DNA from: Pantoea sp. RIT-PI-b
GTDB taxonomy: Bacteria > Pseudomonadota > Gammaproteobacteria > Enterobacterales > Enterobacteriaceae
Assembly (NCBI RefSeq): GCF_001187905.1
Contig: NZ_LGIS01000014.1
Location: 186,001 to 250,000 of the forward strand
DNA: 64,000 bases
Direction of reading: 5' to 3'
The position numbers and the translations under genes are program-made. The notes under the pieces were generated by a model. The model was given only the letters and a program-made list of their open reading frames with translations. It was not told the DNA's origin and did no database searches. Position 1 is the first letter of the stretch, and each line of letters opens with the position of its first letter. Of the stretch, positions 51,244-63,524 are shown piece by piece.

Positions 51244-52077
51244 ATGAAGTTGTTCGCCCGTGATTCCCATCTCGATCTCTCTTTTCCCCATGTGATGGGT
51301 ATTTTGAATGTCACGCCGGACTCCTTCTCAGATGGCGGAACGCACAACACCTTGGTCGATGCGCTGACGCACACCAATGAGATGGTGAACGCGGGTGCCA
51401 CCATCATTGATGTTGGCGGTGAGTCTACGCGTCCCGGGGCTGATGAAGTCAGTGTGGAAGAAGAGCTGGAACGTGTCATTCCCGTAGTAGAAGCCATTGC
51501 ACAGCGTTTTGAGGTGTGGATTTCAGTCGATACCTCCAAGCCAGAAGTGATCCGCGAGGCCGCGAGAGTGGGCGCTCACATCATTAATGATATTCGCTCG
51601 CTATCCGAACCCGGTGCGCTGGTGGCTGCTGCGGAAACCGGTCTGCCGGTATGTTTGATGCATATGCAAGGCGAACCGCGCACCATGCAGCAGGCACCGG
51701 AATATCACAATATTGTTAGCGAAGTGGACGCTTACTTCGCTGCTCAGATTGCGCGCTGTGAAGCGGCTGGAATAAAAAAAGAGAATCTGCTGCTCGATCC
51801 TGGCTTTGGATTCGGTAAGAATCTCAGCCACAACTATGAACTGCTGGCGCATTTGGGCCATTTCCACCATTACGGTTTACCGCTATTAGTGGGAATGTCG
51901 CGTAAATCGATGGTTGGACAGCTATTAAATGTTGGTCCGGCGCAGCGCCTGACCGGCAGCCTAAGCTGTGCGGTGATCGCCGCTATGCAAGGGGCACAAA
52001 TTATTCGCGTACATGATGTGAAAGAGACGGTCGAAGCGATGCGCGTCGTCGAAGCGACACGAAGAGCAAAAGGATAA
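51244..52077 (+). CDS. folP: Dihydropteroate synthase
   Basis: Condenses p-aminobenzoate with the pterin diphosphate in folate synthesis; the sulfonamide target. Signatures [26 protein letters not shown] and LDPGFGFGK. Length is 277 residues; ATG follows AAGGAG. Upstream of glmM by 4 bases. Confidence 0.97.
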   Translation: MKLFARDSHLDLSFPHVMGILNVTPDSFSDGGTHNTLVDALTHTNEMVNAGATIIDVGGESTRPGADEVSVEEELERVIPVVEAIAQRFEVWISVDTSKPEVIREAARVGAHIINDIRSLSEPGALVAAAETGLPVCLMHMQGEPRTMQQAPEYHNIVSEVDAYFAAQIARCEAAGIKKENLLLDPGFGFGKNLSHNYELLAHLGHFHHYGLPLLVGMSRKSMVGQLLNVGPAQRLTGSLSCAVIAAMQGAQIIRVHDVKETVEAMRVVEATRRAKG

Positions 52078-52081
52078 AGGC

Positions 52082-53416
52082 ATGAGTAATCGTAAATATT
52101 TCGGTACAGATGGTATTCGCGGCAAAGTCGGTGAAGCGCCGATTACCCCTGATTTTGTCCTCAAGCTGGGCTGGGCAGCAGGTAAAGTGCTGGCGCGCCA
52201 GGGCTCTCGCAAAGTATTGATTGGTAAAGATACGCGTATTTCAGGTTATATGCTGGAATCGGCGCTGGAAGCGGGACTGGCGGCAGCGGGATTGTCTGCG
52301 GCCTTTACGGGACCAATGCCGACGCCGGCTATCGCCTATCTAACGCGCACCTTCCGTGCGGAAGCGGGCATTGTGATTTCGGCATCGCATAATCCGTTTG
52401 ACGACAACGGCATTAAATTCTTTTCTGCTGAAGGCACCAAGCTGCCGGATGAAGTTGAAGAAGCCATTGAGCTGGAGATGGAGAAACCTATCACCTGCGT
52501 CGAGTCCGCTGAACTGGGCCGCGCTAGCCGCATTGTTGATGCTGCAGGCCGTTATATAGAATTCTGTAAAGGTACCTTCCCGAGCGAGCTGAGTCTCAAT
52601 GGGCTTAAAATTGTGGTCGATTGCGCAAACGGTGCGACTTACCACATTGCTCCCAACGTGCTGCGTGAACTCGGCGCAACGGTGATTGCTATCGGCACAC
52701 AGCCGGATGGTATGAACATCAATAAAGATTGCGGCGCGACCGATTTGCGTCTGCTGCAACATCGCGTGTTAGAAGAGAAGGCCGATCTCGGATTGGCTTA
52801 CGATGGTGACGGCGACCGTATCATGATGGTTGATCATCTGGGCCATAAAGTTGATGGTGACCAGATTCTTTATATCATTGCGCGCGAAGGGCTGCGTCAG
52901 GGCCAGCTGCGCGGCGGCGTGGTGGGCACGCTGATGAGTAACATGGGGCTGGAACTGGCACTGAAGCAGCTGGGTATTCCGTTCACCCGTGCAAAAGTGG
53001 GCGACCGCTATGTGCTGGAAAAAATGCAGGAAAAGGGATGGCGTTTAGGGGCGGAAAACTCCGGTCACGTCATTTTGCTGGATAAAACCACCACCGGCGA
53101 CGGCATTGTGGCAAGTTTGCAAGTGCTCACTGCTGTAGTACGAAATCATATGACGTTACACGATTTGTGCAGCGGTATGAAAATGCTGCCGCAGATTTTG
53201 GTTAACGTGCGCTTTGCTGGCGAGCACGATCCGCTGGAAAGCGAGAGCGTGAAAGCCGTGACCGCAGAAGTGGAAAAAACGCTGGCGGGACGTGGTCGCG
53301 TGTTGCTGCGTAAATCCGGCACCGAACCGCTGATCCGTGTAATGGTGGAAGGTGAAGATGAGGCGCAGGTTAGCGCGCTGGCGCACAAAATCGCAGATGC
53401 AGTAAAAGCGGTGTAA
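52082..53416 (+). CDS. glmM: Phosphoglucosamine mutase
   Basis: Converts glucosamine-6-phosphate to glucosamine-1-phosphate for UDP-GlcNAc synthesis. Phosphoserine Ser102 in [11 protein letters not shown], metal loop YDGDGDRI, sugar loop and C-terminal [12 protein letters not shown]. Length is 444 residues. Confidence 0.98.
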   Translation: MSNRKYFGTDGIRGKVGEAPITPDFVLKLGWAAGKVLARQGSRKVLIGKDTRISGYMLESALEAGLAAAGLSAAFTGPMPTPAIAYLTRTFRAEAGIVISASHNPFDDNGIKFFSAEGTKLPDEVEEAIELEMEKPITCVESAELGRASRIVDAAGRYIEFCKGTFPSELSLNGLKIVVDCANGATYHIAPNVLRELGATVIAIGTQPDGMNINKDCGATDLRLLQHRVLEEKADLGLAYDGDGDRIMMVDHLGHKVDGDQILYIIAREGLRQGQLRGGVVGTLMSNMGLELALKQLGIPFTRAKVGDRYVLEKMQEKGWRLGAENSGHVILLDKTTTGDGIVASLQVLTAVVRNHMTLHDLCSGMKMLPQILVNVRFAGEHDPLESESVKAVTAEVEKTLAGRGRVLLRKSGTEPLIRVMVEGEDEAQVSALAHKIADAVKAV

Positions 53417-53423
53417 TTGAATT

Positions 53424-53453
53424 CAGGCGGAGAAATTTTGCACTTTCCGCCTG
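53424..53453. other. Hairpin downstream of glmM
   Basis: CAGGCGGA and TCCGCCTG form an 8-bp stem with a 14-base loop right after the glmM stop. There is no T-run, so it may protect the 3' end rather than terminate. Confidence 0.5.
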
Positions 53454-53633
53454 CAAAATCACCGGGATGGTGCTTTTTTCCGCAATCGAAAGCGATGGTG
53501 AAAATTGCACTTGCAGAGGTATGTGCCATTGGTTAGTATTCACACCCGCTTCTGATGGGTGATGACGAGACTCCCCATCGATATTGGTTGAAGCTTTAAC
53601 TGTGCAGATAACGCGCAAGGAAACAGGTTGATT

Positions 53634-53969
53634 ATGTACGAAGCTCTGTTAGTTGTTTTCCTTATTGTAGCGATTGGCCTCGTAGGTTTGATCATGCTGC
53701 AGCAAGGCAAAGGCGCTGATATGGGAGCCTCATTCGGTGCAGGCGCTTCTGGTACGCTGTTCGGTTCTAATGGGTCAGGCAACTTTATGACTCGTATGAC
53801 CGCGGTACTGGCTACCCTGTTCTTCATCATCAGCCTGGTTCTGGGTAATCTGAACAGTAATAAAACAGCCAAAGGAAGTGAGTGGGATAACCTCACTGCG
53901 CCGGCGCAGTCTGAACAGCAGACTCAGCCAGCTAAACCGGCAACGCCGGGCAATGATATCCCGCAGTAA
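53634..53969 (+). CDS. secG: Protein-export membrane protein SecG
   Basis: Third subunit of the SecYEG translocon, two membrane helices (MYEALLVVFLIVAIGLVGLI; MTAVLATLFFIISLVLG). The ATG after AGGAAACAGG gives 111 residues; the TTG two codons earlier is in frame but less likely. Confidence 0.97.
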   Translation: MYEALLVVFLIVAIGLVGLIMLQQGKGADMGASFGAGASGTLFGSNGSGNFMTRMTAVLATLFFIISLVLGNLNSNKTAKGSEWDNLTAPAQSEQQTQPAKPATPGNDIPQ

Positions 53970-54018
53970 GATCGTCAACGCTGTAGTGCGACAAATTAGC
54001 GTCGCAGTCTAGTGATGT

Positions 54019-54105
54019 ACCGAGGTGGTGAAATTGGTAGACACGCTACCTTGAGGTGGTAGTGCTCGAAAGGGCTTACGGGTTCAAGTCCCGTCCTCGG
54101 TACCA
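54019..54105 (+). tRNA. leuU: tRNA-Leu (GAG)
   Basis: 87 nt with long variable arm, acceptor ACCGAGG/CCTCGGT, anticodon stem CTACC/GGTAG around loop TTGAGGT, T arm GGTTCAAGTCC and encoded CCA. It lies 49 bases after secG, as E. coli leuU does. Confidence 0.97.
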
Positions 54106-54119
54106 AATCTCAGTAAAAC

Positions 54120-54148
54120 TTGCATTTTTTGCAAGGCCGGCGTATTAT
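54120..54148 (+). promoter_or_regulatory. Promoter of the initiator tRNA and nusA operon
   Basis: TTGCAT, 17-bp spacer, TATTAT, followed by a GC-containing discriminator and the tRNA 17 bases further on. It suits a strong stable-RNA promoter. Confidence 0.75.
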
Positions 54149-54164
54149 TCGCCACGTTTTCGGA

Positions 54165-54241
<77 letters not shown>

Positions 54242-54366
54242 CTTTCCCTTAGAGTTCTTTTTCAAATATACTGTATGCATCGACGGACGCAGTCATCAGT
54301 GATTTTGAAAAAAATTCTTTTGGATTGTGCTCCGAAGCCGCTATGCGGCGTACAGGGTCCAGTCAC

Positions 54367-54394
54367 AAAAAGCCCCGAATATTCGGGGTTTTTT
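54367..54394 (+). terminator. Terminator or attenuator upstream of rimP
   Basis: AAAAAGCCCCGAAT, ATTCGGGG, then T6. It lies between the tRNA and rimP and probably uncouples tRNA from mRNA levels through partial readthrough. Confidence 0.85.
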
Positions 54395-54453
54395 GTTATC
54401 AGGAAATCGACACACTGGGCTATAGGCCCTTTTTTTATGTCTTGGGGGTGGGC

Positions 54454-54906
54454 TTGTCCACATTAGAGCAAAAATTGACAGAGTTGATCTCTGCTCCAGT
54501 AGAAGCGCTTGGCTACGAATTAGTCGGTATCGAGTTTATTCGTGGTCGCACATCAACATTGCGCATCTATATTGATAGTGAAGAGGGTATCAATGTTGAT
54601 GATTGCGCCGATGTTAGCCACCAGGTCAGCGCAGTAATGGATGTGGAAGATCCAATTACCGTGGCTTACAACCTTGAAGTTTCCTCGCCGGGTCTCGAAC
54701 GTCCTCTTTTCACTGCTGAACACTATGCACGTTTTGCCGGTGACGAGGTGAGCCTGGTACTACGCATGGCCGTACAAAACCGCCGTAAATGGCAGGGTAT
54801 CATCAAGTCTGTAGAAGGTGAGATGATCACGGTGACCGTTGAGGGTAACGATGAAGTGTTCGCGCTGAGCAACATTCAGAAAGCGAACCTGGTCCCCCAC
54901 TTTTAA
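54454..54906 (+). CDS. rimP: Ribosome maturation factor RimP
   Basis: Needed for 30S maturation. [20 protein letters not shown] and [14 protein letters not shown] are typical. Starting at TTG 54454 ([10 protein letters not shown]) gives 150 residues, the E. coli length, with a G-rich ribosome site; GTG 54448 is an alternative. There is no ATG at a suitable place. Confidence 0.93.
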   Translation: MSTLEQKLTELISAPVEALGYELVGIEFIRGRTSTLRIYIDSEEGINVDDCADVSHQVSAVMDVEDPITVAYNLEVSSPGLERPLFTAEHYARFAGDEVSLVLRMAVQNRRKWQGIIKSVEGEMITVTVEGNDEVFALSNIQKANLVPHF

Positions 54907-54930
54907 AAGTCCGGATTGAGGCTAACCAGG

Positions 54931-56418
54931 ATGAACAAAGAGATCTTAGCTGTAGTAGAAGCCGTTTCTAACGAAAAAGCCCTGCCGCGTGAGAAAATCT
55001 TCGAAGCGCTGGAGAGCGCTTTGGCCACTGCGACCAAAAAGAAGTATGAGCAAGAGATCGAAGTGCGAGTCAGCATTGACCGTCGCAGCGGCGATTTCGA
55101 CACCTTCCGTCGCTGGCAGATTGTTGAAGAAGTCACGCAGCCGACTCGCGAGATCACGCTGGATGCAGCCCGTTATGAAGACGAAGCGTTCAATCTGGGC
55201 GAATTTGTCGAAGATCAGATTGAATCTGTCACCTTCGACCGTATCACCACCCAAACTGCTAAGCAGGTTATCGTACAAAAAGTACGTGAAGCTGAGCGCG
55301 CAATGGTGGTTGATCAGTTCCGTCAACACGAAGGCGAAATCATCACTGGCGTGGTGAAGAAAGTGAACCGCGACAACATTTCACTGGACCTCGGTAGCAA
55401 TGCCGAAGCGGTGATTGGACGTGAAGACATGCTGCCGCGTGAAAACTTCCGTCCAGGCGACCGCATCCGCGGCGTGCTGTACGCCGTTCGCCCTGAAGCA
55501 CGTGGCGCACAGCTGTTCGTCACGCGTTCTAAGCCGGAAATGCTGATTGAGTTGTTCCGCATTGAGGTGCCAGAAATTGGCGAAGAAGTTATCGAGATCA
55601 AAGCGGCAGCGCGCGATCCGGGTTCACGCGCCAAAATCGCAGTGAAAACCAACGATAAACGTATTGATCCAGTAGGCGCTTGCGTCGGTATGCGCGGTGC
55701 GCGTGTGCAGGCGGTTTCAAGCGAGCTGGGTGGCGAGCGTATCGATATTGTGCTGTGGGACGACAACCCGGCGCAGTTCGTTATCAACGCTATGGCGCCT
55801 GCTGATGTGGCGTCAATTGTGGTGGACGAAGACAATCACACCATGGATATCGCTGTTGAAGCCGGCAATCTGGCTCAGGCGATCGGTCGTAACGGCCAAA
55901 ACGTGCGTCTGGCTTCCCAACTGAGCGGTTGGGAACTGAACGTGATGACCGTCGATGATCTGCAGGCTAAGCACCAAGCTGAAGCCCATGCAGCAATCGA
56001 TATGTTCACCAAACATCTCGACATCGACGAAGAGTTCGCCACCATTCTGGTGGAAGAGGGCTTCTCTTCGCTGGAAGAATTGGCTTATGTGCCAATCAAC
56101 GAGCTGCTGGAAATCGACGGCCTCGATGAAGAGACCATTGAAGCCCTGCGTGAACGAGCAAAAAATGCGTTAACTACCCTGGCATTAGCGAAAGAAGAGA
56201 GCCTTGGTAATCAGGAGCCCGCTGAGGATCTTCTGAATCTTGAGGGCTTGGATCGTGCGCTGGCGTATCGCCTGGCGTCGAAAGGCGTTTGCACGCTGGA
56301 AGATCTCGCTGAGCAAGGTGTTGACGATCTGACAGATATTGAAGGGCTGGATGATGAGAAGGCCGGTGCGCTGATTATGGCTGCACGTAATATCTGCTGG
56401 TTCGGCGATGACGCGTAA
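54931..56418 (+). CDS. nusA: Transcription termination/antitermination factor NusA
   Basis: N-terminal polymerase-binding domain, S1, two KH domains ([28 protein letters not shown]) and two C-terminal acidic repeats. The start at [13 protein letters not shown] gives 495 residues, equal to E. coli. Confidence 0.98.
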   Translation: MNKEILAVVEAVSNEKALPREKIFEALESALATATKKKYEQEIEVRVSIDRRSGDFDTFRRWQIVEEVTQPTREITLDAARYEDEAFNLGEFVEDQIESVTFDRITTQTAKQVIVQKVREAERAMVVDQFRQHEGEIITGVVKKVNRDNISLDLGSNAEAVIGREDMLPRENFRPGDRIRGVLYAVRPEARGAQLFVTRSKPEMLIELFRIEVPEIGEEVIEIKAAARDPGSRAKIAVKTNDKRIDPVGACVGMRGARVQAVSSELGGERIDIVLWDDNPAQFVINAMAPADVASIVVDEDNHTMDIAVEAGNLAQAIGRNGQNVRLASQLSGWELNVMTVDDLQAKHQAEAHAAIDMFTKHLDIDEEFATILVEEGFSSLEELAYVPINELLEIDGLDEETIEALRERAKNALTTLALAKEESLGNQEPAEDLLNLEGLDRALAYRLASKGVCTLEDLAEQGVDDLTDIEGLDDEKAGALIMAARNICWFGDDA

Positions 56419-56435
56419 TAACAGGAAGGAACAGC

Positions 56436-59126
56436 ATGACAGATGTAACCGTAAAATCGCTGGCCGCCGAAATTCAGACCCCGGTCGATCGCCTGGTACA
56501 GCAATTTGCTGATGCAGGGATCCGTAAGTCTGAAAATGATGCGGTGTCCCAGCAAGAGAAAGAAACCTTACTGTCTCACCTGAATCGTGAGCACGGTCAG
56601 ACCGGTTCAAGCAAGCTGACTTTGCAGCGCAAGACGCGCAGCACCTTGAATATTCCCGTCACCGGGGGTAAAAGTAAGTCGGTACAAATCGAAGTCCGCA
56701 AAAAGCGCACATACGTGAAAGGCGACGCAGAGTCTGAGCAAGCTCAGGCAGAAGCGGAAGCCGAGGCGCAGCGTGAAGCGGAAGAGCAGGCGCGTCGCGA
56801 GGCGGAAGAACAAGCCCGTCGCGAAGCTGAACAGAAAGCGCAACGTGAAGCCGAAGATAAAGCCAAGCGCGAAGCCGCTGACAAGGCCAAACGTGAAGCA
56901 GCGGAAAAAGAGAAATTGACTAATCAACCTACCGACGTAGTAGCCAAGGCTGCGCAGTCTGATAAAGCCCGTCGTGAAGCAGAAGCTGCCGAACTGAAAC
57001 GTAAAGCAGAAGAAGAAGCTCGCCGTAAGCTGGAAGAAGATGCGCGCCGCGTGGCCGAAGAAGCCCGCCGCCTGGCTGAAGAAAAAGGCGCTGAATGGGC
57101 AAAACCTGAAGAAGAGGATAAAGGCGACTATCACGTCACTACCTCTACTCATGCCCGTCAGGCAGAAGACGAGAACGATCGCCAGGTTGAAGCTGGCCGT
57201 GCACGTGCTCGCACCACCAAAGCTGCTCGCCCGGTGAAGAAAGGCAACAAGCACTCTGAAGCCAAAACCGATCGTGAAGAAGCTCGTGCTCAGGTACGTG
57301 GCGGCAAAGGCGGTAAGCATCGTAAGCCAAGCACCCTGCAGCAAGGCTTCAACAAGCCAGCTCAGGCTGTGAACCGTGATGTTGTCATCGGTGAAACCAT
57401 CACCGTTGCTGAACTGGCCAATAAAATGGCAATCAAAGGTTCTCTGGTCGTTAAGGCGATGATGAAGATGGGCGCAATGGCGACCATCAACCAGGTTATC
57501 GATCAAGAAACCGCTCAGATGGTCGCGGAAGAGATGGGCCACAAAGTGATCCTGCGCCGCGAGAATGAGCTGGAAGAAGCGGTAATGGACGATCGTGATA
57601 CCGATGCTGCGCAGGAAAGCCGCGCGCCAGTCGTGACCATCATGGGCCACGTTGACCACGGTAAAACCTCTCTGCTTGACTACATTCGTTCTACGAAAGT
57701 GGCTTCAGGCGAAGCAGGCGGTATTACCCAGCATATCGGTGCATACCACGTTGAAACTGACAACGGTATGATCACCTTCCTCGACACCCCTGGCCACGCC
57801 GCGTTTACCGCAATGCGTGCACGTGGTGCGCAGGCAACGGATATCGTTATCCTTGTGGTTGCGGCTGATGACGGCGTGATGCCTCAGACCGTCGAAGCTA
57901 TCCAGCATGCGAAAGCAGCCGGTGTGCCAGTGGTTGTTGCAGTCAACAAAGTTGATAAGCCTGATGCAGATCCAGATCGCGTTAAGAATGAACTGACCCA
58001 ATACGGCATCCTGCCGGAAGAGTGGGGCGGTGAGAACATGTTCGTTAACGTCTCTGCGAAAGCCGGTACCGGTATCGACGACCTGCTGAATGCGATTCTG
58101 CTGCAAGCTGAAGTCCTGGAACTGTCTGCAATCCGTGAAGGTATGGCGAGCGGCGTGGTGATTGAATCGTTCCTCGACAAAGGTCGTGGTCCGGTTGCTA
58201 CCGTGCTGGTACGTGAAGGTACGCTCAATAAAGGCGATATCGTGCTGTGCGGCTTCGAATATGGCCGTGTTCGTGCGATGCGTGATGAATTGGGTCGCGA
58301 AGTGTTTGAAGCGGGTCCATCCATTCCAGTGGAAATCCTCGGTCTGTCCGGTGTGCCGGCAGCGGGTGATGAAGCGACCGTGGTACGTGACGAGAAGAAA
58401 GCACGTGAAGTTGCACTGTATCGTCAGGGCAAATTCCGTGAAGTTAAGCTGGCGCGTCAGCAGAAGTCTAAGTTGGAGAATATGTTCGCCAACATGACCG
58501 AAGGTGAAGTGTCTGAGCTGAACATCGTGCTGAAATCCGACGTACAGGGTTCTGTGGAAGCGATCTCCGATTCCCTGCTGAAACTCTCTACCGACGAAGT
58601 GAAAGTGCGGATTATCGGTTCGGGTGTAGGTGGAATTACCGAAACCGACGCAACGCTGGCTGCAGCTTCCAACGCGATCATCCTCGGCTTCAACGTACGT
58701 GCTGATGCATCTGCTCGCCGCGTCATTGATTCTGAAAACGTTGACCTGCGTTACTACTCTGTCATCTATAATCTGATCGACGAAGTGAAAGCAGCAATGA
58801 GCGGCATGCTGGCACCTGAGTTCAAACAGCAGATTATCGGTCTGGCTGCGGTGCGTGACGTGTTCAAATCACCGAAGTTTGGTGCTATCGCGGGCTGTAT
58901 GGTTACCGAAGGTAACATCAAACGTCACAACCCAATCCGTGTACTGCGTGACAACGTGGTTATCTATGAAGGCGAGCTGGAATCTCTGCGTCGCTTCAAA
59001 GATGACGTTAACGAAGTTCGTAACGGCATGGAATGTGGTATCGGCGTGAAGAACTACAACGACGTTCGCGTTGGCGATATGATCGAAGTCTTCGAAGTGA
59101 TTGAAATTAAACGCACCATCGATTGA
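56436..59126 (+). CDS. infB: Translation initiation factor IF-2
   Basis: GTPase that places initiator tRNA in the 30S P site. N-terminal domain, then a long Ala/Glu/Arg-rich helix with imperfect [12 protein letters not shown] repeats (about residues 105-215), then G domain ([25 protein letters not shown]) and C-terminal domains. Length is 896 residues (890 in E. coli). Confidence 0.98.
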   Translation: MTDVTVKSLAAEIQTPVDRLVQQFADAGIRKSENDAVSQQEKETLLSHLNREHGQTGSSKLTLQRKTRSTLNIPVTGGKSKSVQIEVRKKRTYVKGDAESEQAQAEAEAEAQREAEEQARREAEEQARREAEQKAQREAEDKAKREAADKAKREAAEKEKLTNQPTDVVAKAAQSDKARREAEAAELKRKAEEEARRKLEEDARRVAEEARRLAEEKGAEWAKPEEEDKGDYHVTTSTHARQAEDENDRQVEAGRARARTTKAARPVKKGNKHSEAKTDREEARAQVRGGKGGKHRKPSTLQQGFNKPAQAVNRDVVIGETITVAELANKMAIKGSLVVKAMMKMGAMATINQVIDQETAQMVAEEMGHKVILRRENELEEAVMDDRDTDAAQESRAPVVTIMGHVDHGKTSLLDYIRSTKVASGEAGGITQHIGAYHVETDNGMITFLDTPGHAAFTAMRARGAQATDIVILVVAADDGVMPQTVEAIQHAKAAGVPVVVAVNKVDKPDADPDRVKNELTQYGILPEEWGGENMFVNVSAKAGTGIDDLLNAILLQAEVLELSAIREGMASGVVIESFLDKGRGPVATVLVREGTLNKGDIVLCGFEYGRVRAMRDELGREVFEAGPSIPVEILGLSGVPAAGDEATVVRDEKKAREVALYRQGKFREVKLARQQKSKLENMFANMTEGEVSELNIVLKSDVQGSVEAISDSLLKLSTDEVKVRIIGSGVGGITETDATLAAASNAIILGFNVRADASARRVIDSENVDLRYYSVIYNLIDEVKAAMSGMLAPEFKQQIIGLAAVRDVFKSPKFGAIAGCMVTEGNIKRHNPIRVLRDNVVIYEGELESLRRFKDDVNEVRNGMECGIGVKNYNDVRVGDMIEVFEVIEIKRTID

Positions 59127-59150
59127 TCTTCATTTGATGTGTTGCAATTT

Positions 59151-59169
59151 GGGAGGCCTCTGGCCTCCC
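59151..59169. other. Hairpin between infB and rbfA
   Basis: GGGAGGCC, loop TCT, GGCCTCCC. No T-run follows, so it is more likely a processing or stability element than a terminator. Confidence 0.6.
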
Positions 59170-59191
59170 GAATTATTTGGGAGAAAGAATA

Positions 59192-59599
59192 ATGGCAAAA
59201 GAATTTGGCCGCCCACAGCGCGTTTCCCAGGAGTTGCAGAAAGAGATTGCAATCATCCTGCAGCGCGAAATTAAAGATCCGCGTCTCGGTATGATGGTGA
59301 CGGTTTCGGGCGTAGAAGTGTCCCGCGATCTGGCTTATGCCAAGGTGTTTGTGACATTTCTGAATGACAAAGATGAAGAAGCGGTGCAAAACGGCCTGAA
59401 GGCGCTGAAAGAAGCCTCTGGCTATATCCGCACGCTGGTAGGTAAAGCGATGCGCTTACGTATTGTGCCGGAACTGACCTTCTTCTACGACAACTCGCTG
59501 ATCGAAGGTATGCGTATGTCGAATCTGGTCAGCAACGTTATCAAGAGCGATGTTGAGCGTCGTGGCGATAGCCCGGCGGAAGATGACAAGGAGGACTAA
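59192..59599 (+). CDS. rbfA: Ribosome-binding factor A
   Basis: Cold-shock 30S assembly factor with a single KH-like domain ([34 protein letters not shown]). The start at MAKEFGRPQ gives 135 residues. The stop overlaps truB (TAATG). Confidence 0.97.
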   Translation: MAKEFGRPQRVSQELQKEIAIILQREIKDPRLGMMVTVSGVEVSRDLAYAKVFVTFLNDKDEEAVQNGLKALKEASGYIRTLVGKAMRLRIVPELTFFYDNSLIEGMRMSNLVSNVIKSDVERRGDSPAEDDKED

Positions 59600-60543
59600 T
59601 GAGTCGTCCTCGTCGTCGTGGTCGCGACGTCCACGGTGTGTTTCTGCTGGATAAGCATCAAGGCGCATCCTCCAATGATGTGCTGCAGAAAGTAAAACGT
59701 CTGTTCAATGCGAATAAAGCGGGCCACACCGGCGCACTCGATCCGCTGGCAACCGGCATGCTGCCGGTGTGCCTCGGCGAAGCCACTAAGTTTTCGCAAT
59801 ATCTGCTGGATTCTGACAAACGTTATCGCGTGATAGCTCGTCTTGGTGAACGCACCGATACGTCAGATGCCGATGGCAATATTGTTGAAACGCGTGAGAT
59901 TACTTTCAATCAGGCTGAGCTGGATGCGGCGCTGGAGTACTTTCGTGGTGACACCATGCAGGTGCCGACCATGTTCTCCGCGCTGAAGTATCAGGGGCGT
60001 AAGCTGTATGAGTACGCGCGTGAAGGCATTACCGTGCCGCGAGAAGCGCGTCCGATTAAAGTGTTCGAACTGCAGTTTATTCGCTGGGAAGGGGATGAGC
60101 TGGAGCTAGAGATTCACGTCTCCAAAGGCACTTACATTCGCACTATCATCGACGATCTCGGTGAGCGGCTGGGCTGTGGCGCGCACGTTATCATGCTGCG
60201 TCGTCTGCAGGTGGCACGTTATCCAATCGAAAAAATGGTGACGCTGGAGCAGCTTCAGGAAGTGGCGGCCGCCGTCAATATGGCGGAAACACCGGATTAC
60301 AGCGCGCTTGATGCGTTATTGTTACCGATGGATAGCCCGGCAGAAGAGTTCCCTATCGTGAATTTACTGCCTGCCGTGGCGGCTTATTTCAAACAAGGTA
60401 TGCCGGTTCAGGTGGCCGATGCGCCGGAACAGGGATTGGTGCGTGTGACCGAAGGTGATGAGCACAAATTCATTGGTATGGCCGAAATCGCTGATGACGG
60501 GCGCGTGGCGCCGCGTCGTCTGGTGGTAGAATTTCCTGCATAA
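59599..60543 (+). CDS. truB: tRNA pseudouridine 55 synthase
   Basis: Makes pseudouridine 55 in the T loop of tRNAs. Catalytic Asp48 in [14 protein letters not shown]-terminal PUA domain. Length is 314 residues. Coupled to rbfA by a one-base overlap. Confidence 0.98.
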   Translation: MSRPRRRGRDVHGVFLLDKHQGASSNDVLQKVKRLFNANKAGHTGALDPLATGMLPVCLGEATKFSQYLLDSDKRYRVIARLGERTDTSDADGNIVETREITFNQAELDAALEYFRGDTMQVPTMFSALKYQGRKLYEYAREGITVPREARPIKVFELQFIRWEGDELELEIHVSKGTYIRTIIDDLGERLGCGAHVIMLRRLQVARYPIEKMVTLEQLQEVAAAVNMAETPDYSALDALLLPMDSPAEEFPIVNLLPAVAAYFKQGMPVQVADAPEQGLVRVTEGDEHKFIGMAEIADDGRVAPRRLVVEFPA

Positions 60544-60575
60544 TCAAGCGACTCAAATCTGACGTAACGGCGCAT

Positions 60576-60604
60576 TTGCGTTGCTATCAGGCGAAGAGTA
60601 GAAT
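60576..60604 (+). promoter_or_regulatory. rpsO promoter
   Basis: TTGCGT, 17-bp spacer, TAGAAT, then a GC-rich discriminator, about 70 bases upstream of rpsO. Confidence 0.7.
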
Positions 60605-60676
60605 GGCGCGGCTTTAAAAGCGGGCTGCTGAATTAGAGATCGGCACCCATACATTCATTTATTACTGGAGTTTATT

Positions 60677-60946
60677 ATGTCTCTAAGCGTAGAAGCTAAA
60701 GCAGAGATCGTTGCTAAATACGGTCGTGGTACCAACGACAGCGGTTCAACTGAAGTTCAGGTTGCTCTGCTGACTGCTCAGATTAACCACCTGCAGGGTC
60801 ACTTCTCTGAGCACAAGAAAGATCACCACAGCCGTCGCGGTCTGCTGCGCATGGTATCTCAGCGTCGTAAGCTGCTGGACTACCTGAAGCGTAAAGATGT
60901 TGCTCGCTACACCGGTCTGATCGAAAGCCTGGGTCTGCGTCGCTAA
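60677..60946 (+). CDS. rpsO: 30S ribosomal protein S15
   Basis: 89 residues ([40 protein letters not shown]), the E. coli length. In E. coli S15 represses its own translation through a leader pseudoknot; the pseudoknot was not checked here. Confidence 0.98.
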   Translation: MSLSVEAKAEIVAKYGRGTNDSGSTEVQVALLTAQINHLQGHFSEHKKDHHSRRGLLRMVSQRRKLLDYLKRKDVARYTGLIESLGLRR

Positions 60947-61028
60947 GTCTGAAGAATCTGATCAAGGGTGTAGCGCATGCACTATGCAAAAAAACGCATC
61001 TGACGATCAGATTTGTGCGAGTTTCGCG

Positions 61029-61056
61029 AAAAGGGGGCCTTTATGGCCCCTTTTTT
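61029..61056. terminator. Terminator between rpsO and pnp
   Basis: AAAAGGGGGCC, loop, GGCCCC, T6. A and T runs on both sides mean it could also end a minus-strand transcript such as SraG. The 310-base rpsO-pnp gap otherwise holds the pnp leader. Confidence 0.88.
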
Positions 61057-61128
61057 CGAGCAATCCGCAGCAATCCGGACCAAACTCATGTATTGTTGCA
61101 GAGAGTGATCTTTGATTGCAGAGGTTCG

Positions 61129-61182
61129 CGCGGCTAATGAGAGGCTTGACCGCATGGGTGGTTAAGATTGTCATTAGTCGCG
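61129..61182 (+). promoter_or_regulatory. pnp leader long stem (RNase III / PNPase autoregulation)
   Basis: CGCGGCTAATGA-type arm at 61129-61140 pairs over 12 bp (one G-U) with TCATTAGTCGCG at 61171-61182. In E. coli, RNase III cuts such a stem in the pnp leader and PNPase then promotes decay of its own mRNA. The same control is inferred here. Confidence 0.75.
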
Positions 61183-61256
61183 AGGATGCAACTGAAGATC
61201 GGTAATCCCCGGCGCGCCAGAATGGGCTGCGCCCCTCGAATTTAAGGACTTAAATT

Positions 61257-63395
61257 TTGCTGAACCCGATCGTACGCAAATTCCAATATGGTCAGCATAC
61301 CGTCACGCTGGAAACCGGTATGATGGCGCGCCAGGCCACCGCGGCAGTTATGGTGAGCATGGATGACACTGCTGTATTCGTGACTGTTGTTGGCCAGAAA
61401 AAAACTAAACCAGGTCAGGACTTCTTCCCGCTGACGGTTAACTATCAGGAGCGTACTTACGCTGCTGGTCGTATCCCGGGTAGCTTCTTCCGTCGTGAAG
61501 GCCGTCCAAGCGAAGGCGAAACCCTGATCTCACGTCTGATTGACCGTCCTGTACGTCCGCTGTTCCCGGAAGGCTTCATTAACGAAGTTCAGGTAATTGC
61601 GACCGTTGTGTCTGTTAACCCACAAGTTAACCCGGACATCGTTGCAATGATCGGTGCATCTGCAGCGCTGGCTTTGTCTGGCCTGCCGTTCAATGGTCCA
61701 ATTGGCGCAGCGCGCGTAGGTTATATCAATGACCAATACGTACTGAACCCAACTGCAGATGAAATCAACGAATCTCGTCTGAACCTGGTGGTTGCCGGTA
61801 CTCAGAACGCGGTGCTGATGGTTGAATCTGAAGCTGACATTCTGACCGAAGAGCAGATGCTGGGCGCCGTAGTATTTGGCCACGAGCAGCAGCAGATCGT
61901 TATCGAAAACATCAATGCGCTGGTTGCCGAAGCGGGTAAACCACGCTGGGATTGGCAGCCACTGCCAACTAACGATGCACTGATTGCACGCGTTACTGCC
62001 CTGGCGGAAGCGGGCATCAGCGATGCGTATCGCATCACTGATAAGCAAGAGCGTTACACGCAGGTTGGCGCCGTTAAAGATGCCACTATCGCCGCTCTGC
62101 AGGCTGAAGATGAAACTTTGGATGCTGGCGATATCGCTGACATCGTGCATGACCTCGAGAAGAGCGTTGTTCGTAGCCGTATTATCCGTGGCGAACCGCG
62201 TATCGATGGTCGTGAAAAAGATATGATTCGTGGCCTCGACGTGCGCACTGGCGTACTGCCACGCACGCACGGTTCTTCACTGTTCACCCGTGGTGAAACG
62301 CAGGCGCTGGTTACCGCGACCTTAGGTACCGCACGTGACGCGCAAAACCTGGATGAGTTGATGGGCGAGCGTACCGATAGCTTCCTGTTCCACTACAACT
62401 TCCCTCCATACTGCGTGGGCGAAACCGGCATGGTTGGCTCTCCAAAGCGTCGTGAGATTGGTCATGGTCGTTTGGCTAAGCGTGGCGTGCTGGCAGTGAT
62501 GCCTAAGCAAGCTGATTTCCCATACACCGTACGTGTGGTGTCAGAAATCACCGAATCTAACGGTTCTTCTTCAATGGCTTCCGTGTGTGGTGCTTCTCTG
62601 GCACTGATGGATGCAGGCGTACCGATCAAAGCAGCCGTTGCCGGTATTGCGATGGGTCTGGTTAAAGAAGCGGACAATTTTGTTGTTCTGTCAGACATTC
62701 TGGGTGACGAAGATCACCTCGGCGACATGGACTTCAAAGTTGCAGGTAGCCGCGACGGTATCACTGCACTGCAGATGGATATCAAAATCGAAGGTATCAC
62801 CCGTGAAATCATGCAGGTTGCCCTGAATCAAGCTAAGGGTGCACGTCTGCATATCCTGAGCGTGATGGAACAGGCAATCAGCACGCCGCGTCAGGAAATC
62901 TCTGAATTCGCGCCGCGTATTTACACCATCAAAATCAGTTCAGACAAGATCAAAGATGTCATCGGTAAAGGCGGCTCGGTAATCCGTGCGCTGACCGAAG
63001 AAACCGGCACCACCATCGAAATCGAAGATGATGGCACCGTGAAGATCGCTGCAACTGATAGCCTGAAAGCTAAAGAAGCCATTCGTCGCATCGAAGAGAT
63101 TACTGCTGAGATCGAAGTGGGCCGCGTTTACTCAGGCAAAGTGACACGTATCGTTGATTTCGGTGCCTTCGTGGCAATCGGCGGCGGTAAAGAAGGTTTG
63201 GTTCACATCTCTCAGATCGCTGACAAGCGCGTAGAGAAAGTGACCGACTATCTGCAGATGGGCCAGGAAGTTCCAGTTAAAGTGATGGAAGTGGACCGTC
63301 AGGGCCGTGTACGCCTGAGCATCAAAGAAGCGACAGAGCAGAAACCAGCGGAAGAAGTTGCTACCGCTGCAACTGATGCATCTGACGCCGAGTAA
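61257..63395 (+). CDS. pnp: Polyribonucleotide nucleotidyltransferase
   Basis: 3'-5' phosphorolytic exoribonuclease of the degradosome. Two RNase PH domains ([36 protein letters not shown]), then KH ([14 protein letters not shown]) and S1 ([20 protein letters not shown]). Length is 712 residues. The start is TTG, as in E. coli pnp. Confidence 0.98.
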   Translation: MLNPIVRKFQYGQHTVTLETGMMARQATAAVMVSMDDTAVFVTVVGQKKTKPGQDFFPLTVNYQERTYAAGRIPGSFFRREGRPSEGETLISRLIDRPVRPLFPEGFINEVQVIATVVSVNPQVNPDIVAMIGASAALALSGLPFNGPIGAARVGYINDQYVLNPTADEINESRLNLVVAGTQNAVLMVESEADILTEEQMLGAVVFGHEQQQIVIENINALVAEAGKPRWDWQPLPTNDALIARVTALAEAGISDAYRITDKQERYTQVGAVKDATIAALQAEDETLDAGDIADIVHDLEKSVVRSRIIRGEPRIDGREKDMIRGLDVRTGVLPRTHGSSLFTRGETQALVTATLGTARDAQNLDELMGERTDSFLFHYNFPPYCVGETGMVGSPKRREIGHGRLAKRGVLAVMPKQADFPYTVRVVSEITESNGSSSMASVCGASLALMDAGVPIKAAVAGIAMGLVKEADNFVVLSDILGDEDHLGDMDFKVAGSRDGITALQMDIKIEGITREIMQVALNQAKGARLHILSVMEQAISTPRQEISEFAPRIYTIKISSDKIKDVIGKGGSVIRALTEETGTTIEIEDDGTVKIAATDSLKAKEAIRRIEEITAEIEVGRVYSGKVTRIVDFGAFVAIGGGKEGLVHISQIADKRVEKVTDYLQMGQEVPVKVMEVDRQGRVRLSIKEATEQKPAEEVATAATDASDAE

Positions 63396-63410
63396 GCGTT
63401 TACCGATTGG

Positions 63411-63435
63411 CCTCTCCCTGCTCTGTGGGGAGAGG
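63411..63435. other. Hairpin between pnp and nlpI
   Basis: CCTCTCC and GGAGAGG form a 7-bp stem after the pnp stop, with no clear T-run beyond TATTT. Possible weak attenuator. Confidence 0.45.
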
Positions 63436-63524
63436 TATTTAGATCATCGCGAGGGCGGGAATCCTTGTGCACAGCAGGAGGATGACAGGATGGTTGTCCC
63501 AATGTTTGTATTCGGGAGTGGGAA

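Noticed and set aside
56760..57080. Repetitive GAAGC-rich stretch in infB as a mobile or unstable repeat
   Set aside because: It encodes the Ala/Glu/Arg-rich helix normal for enterobacterial IF-2.
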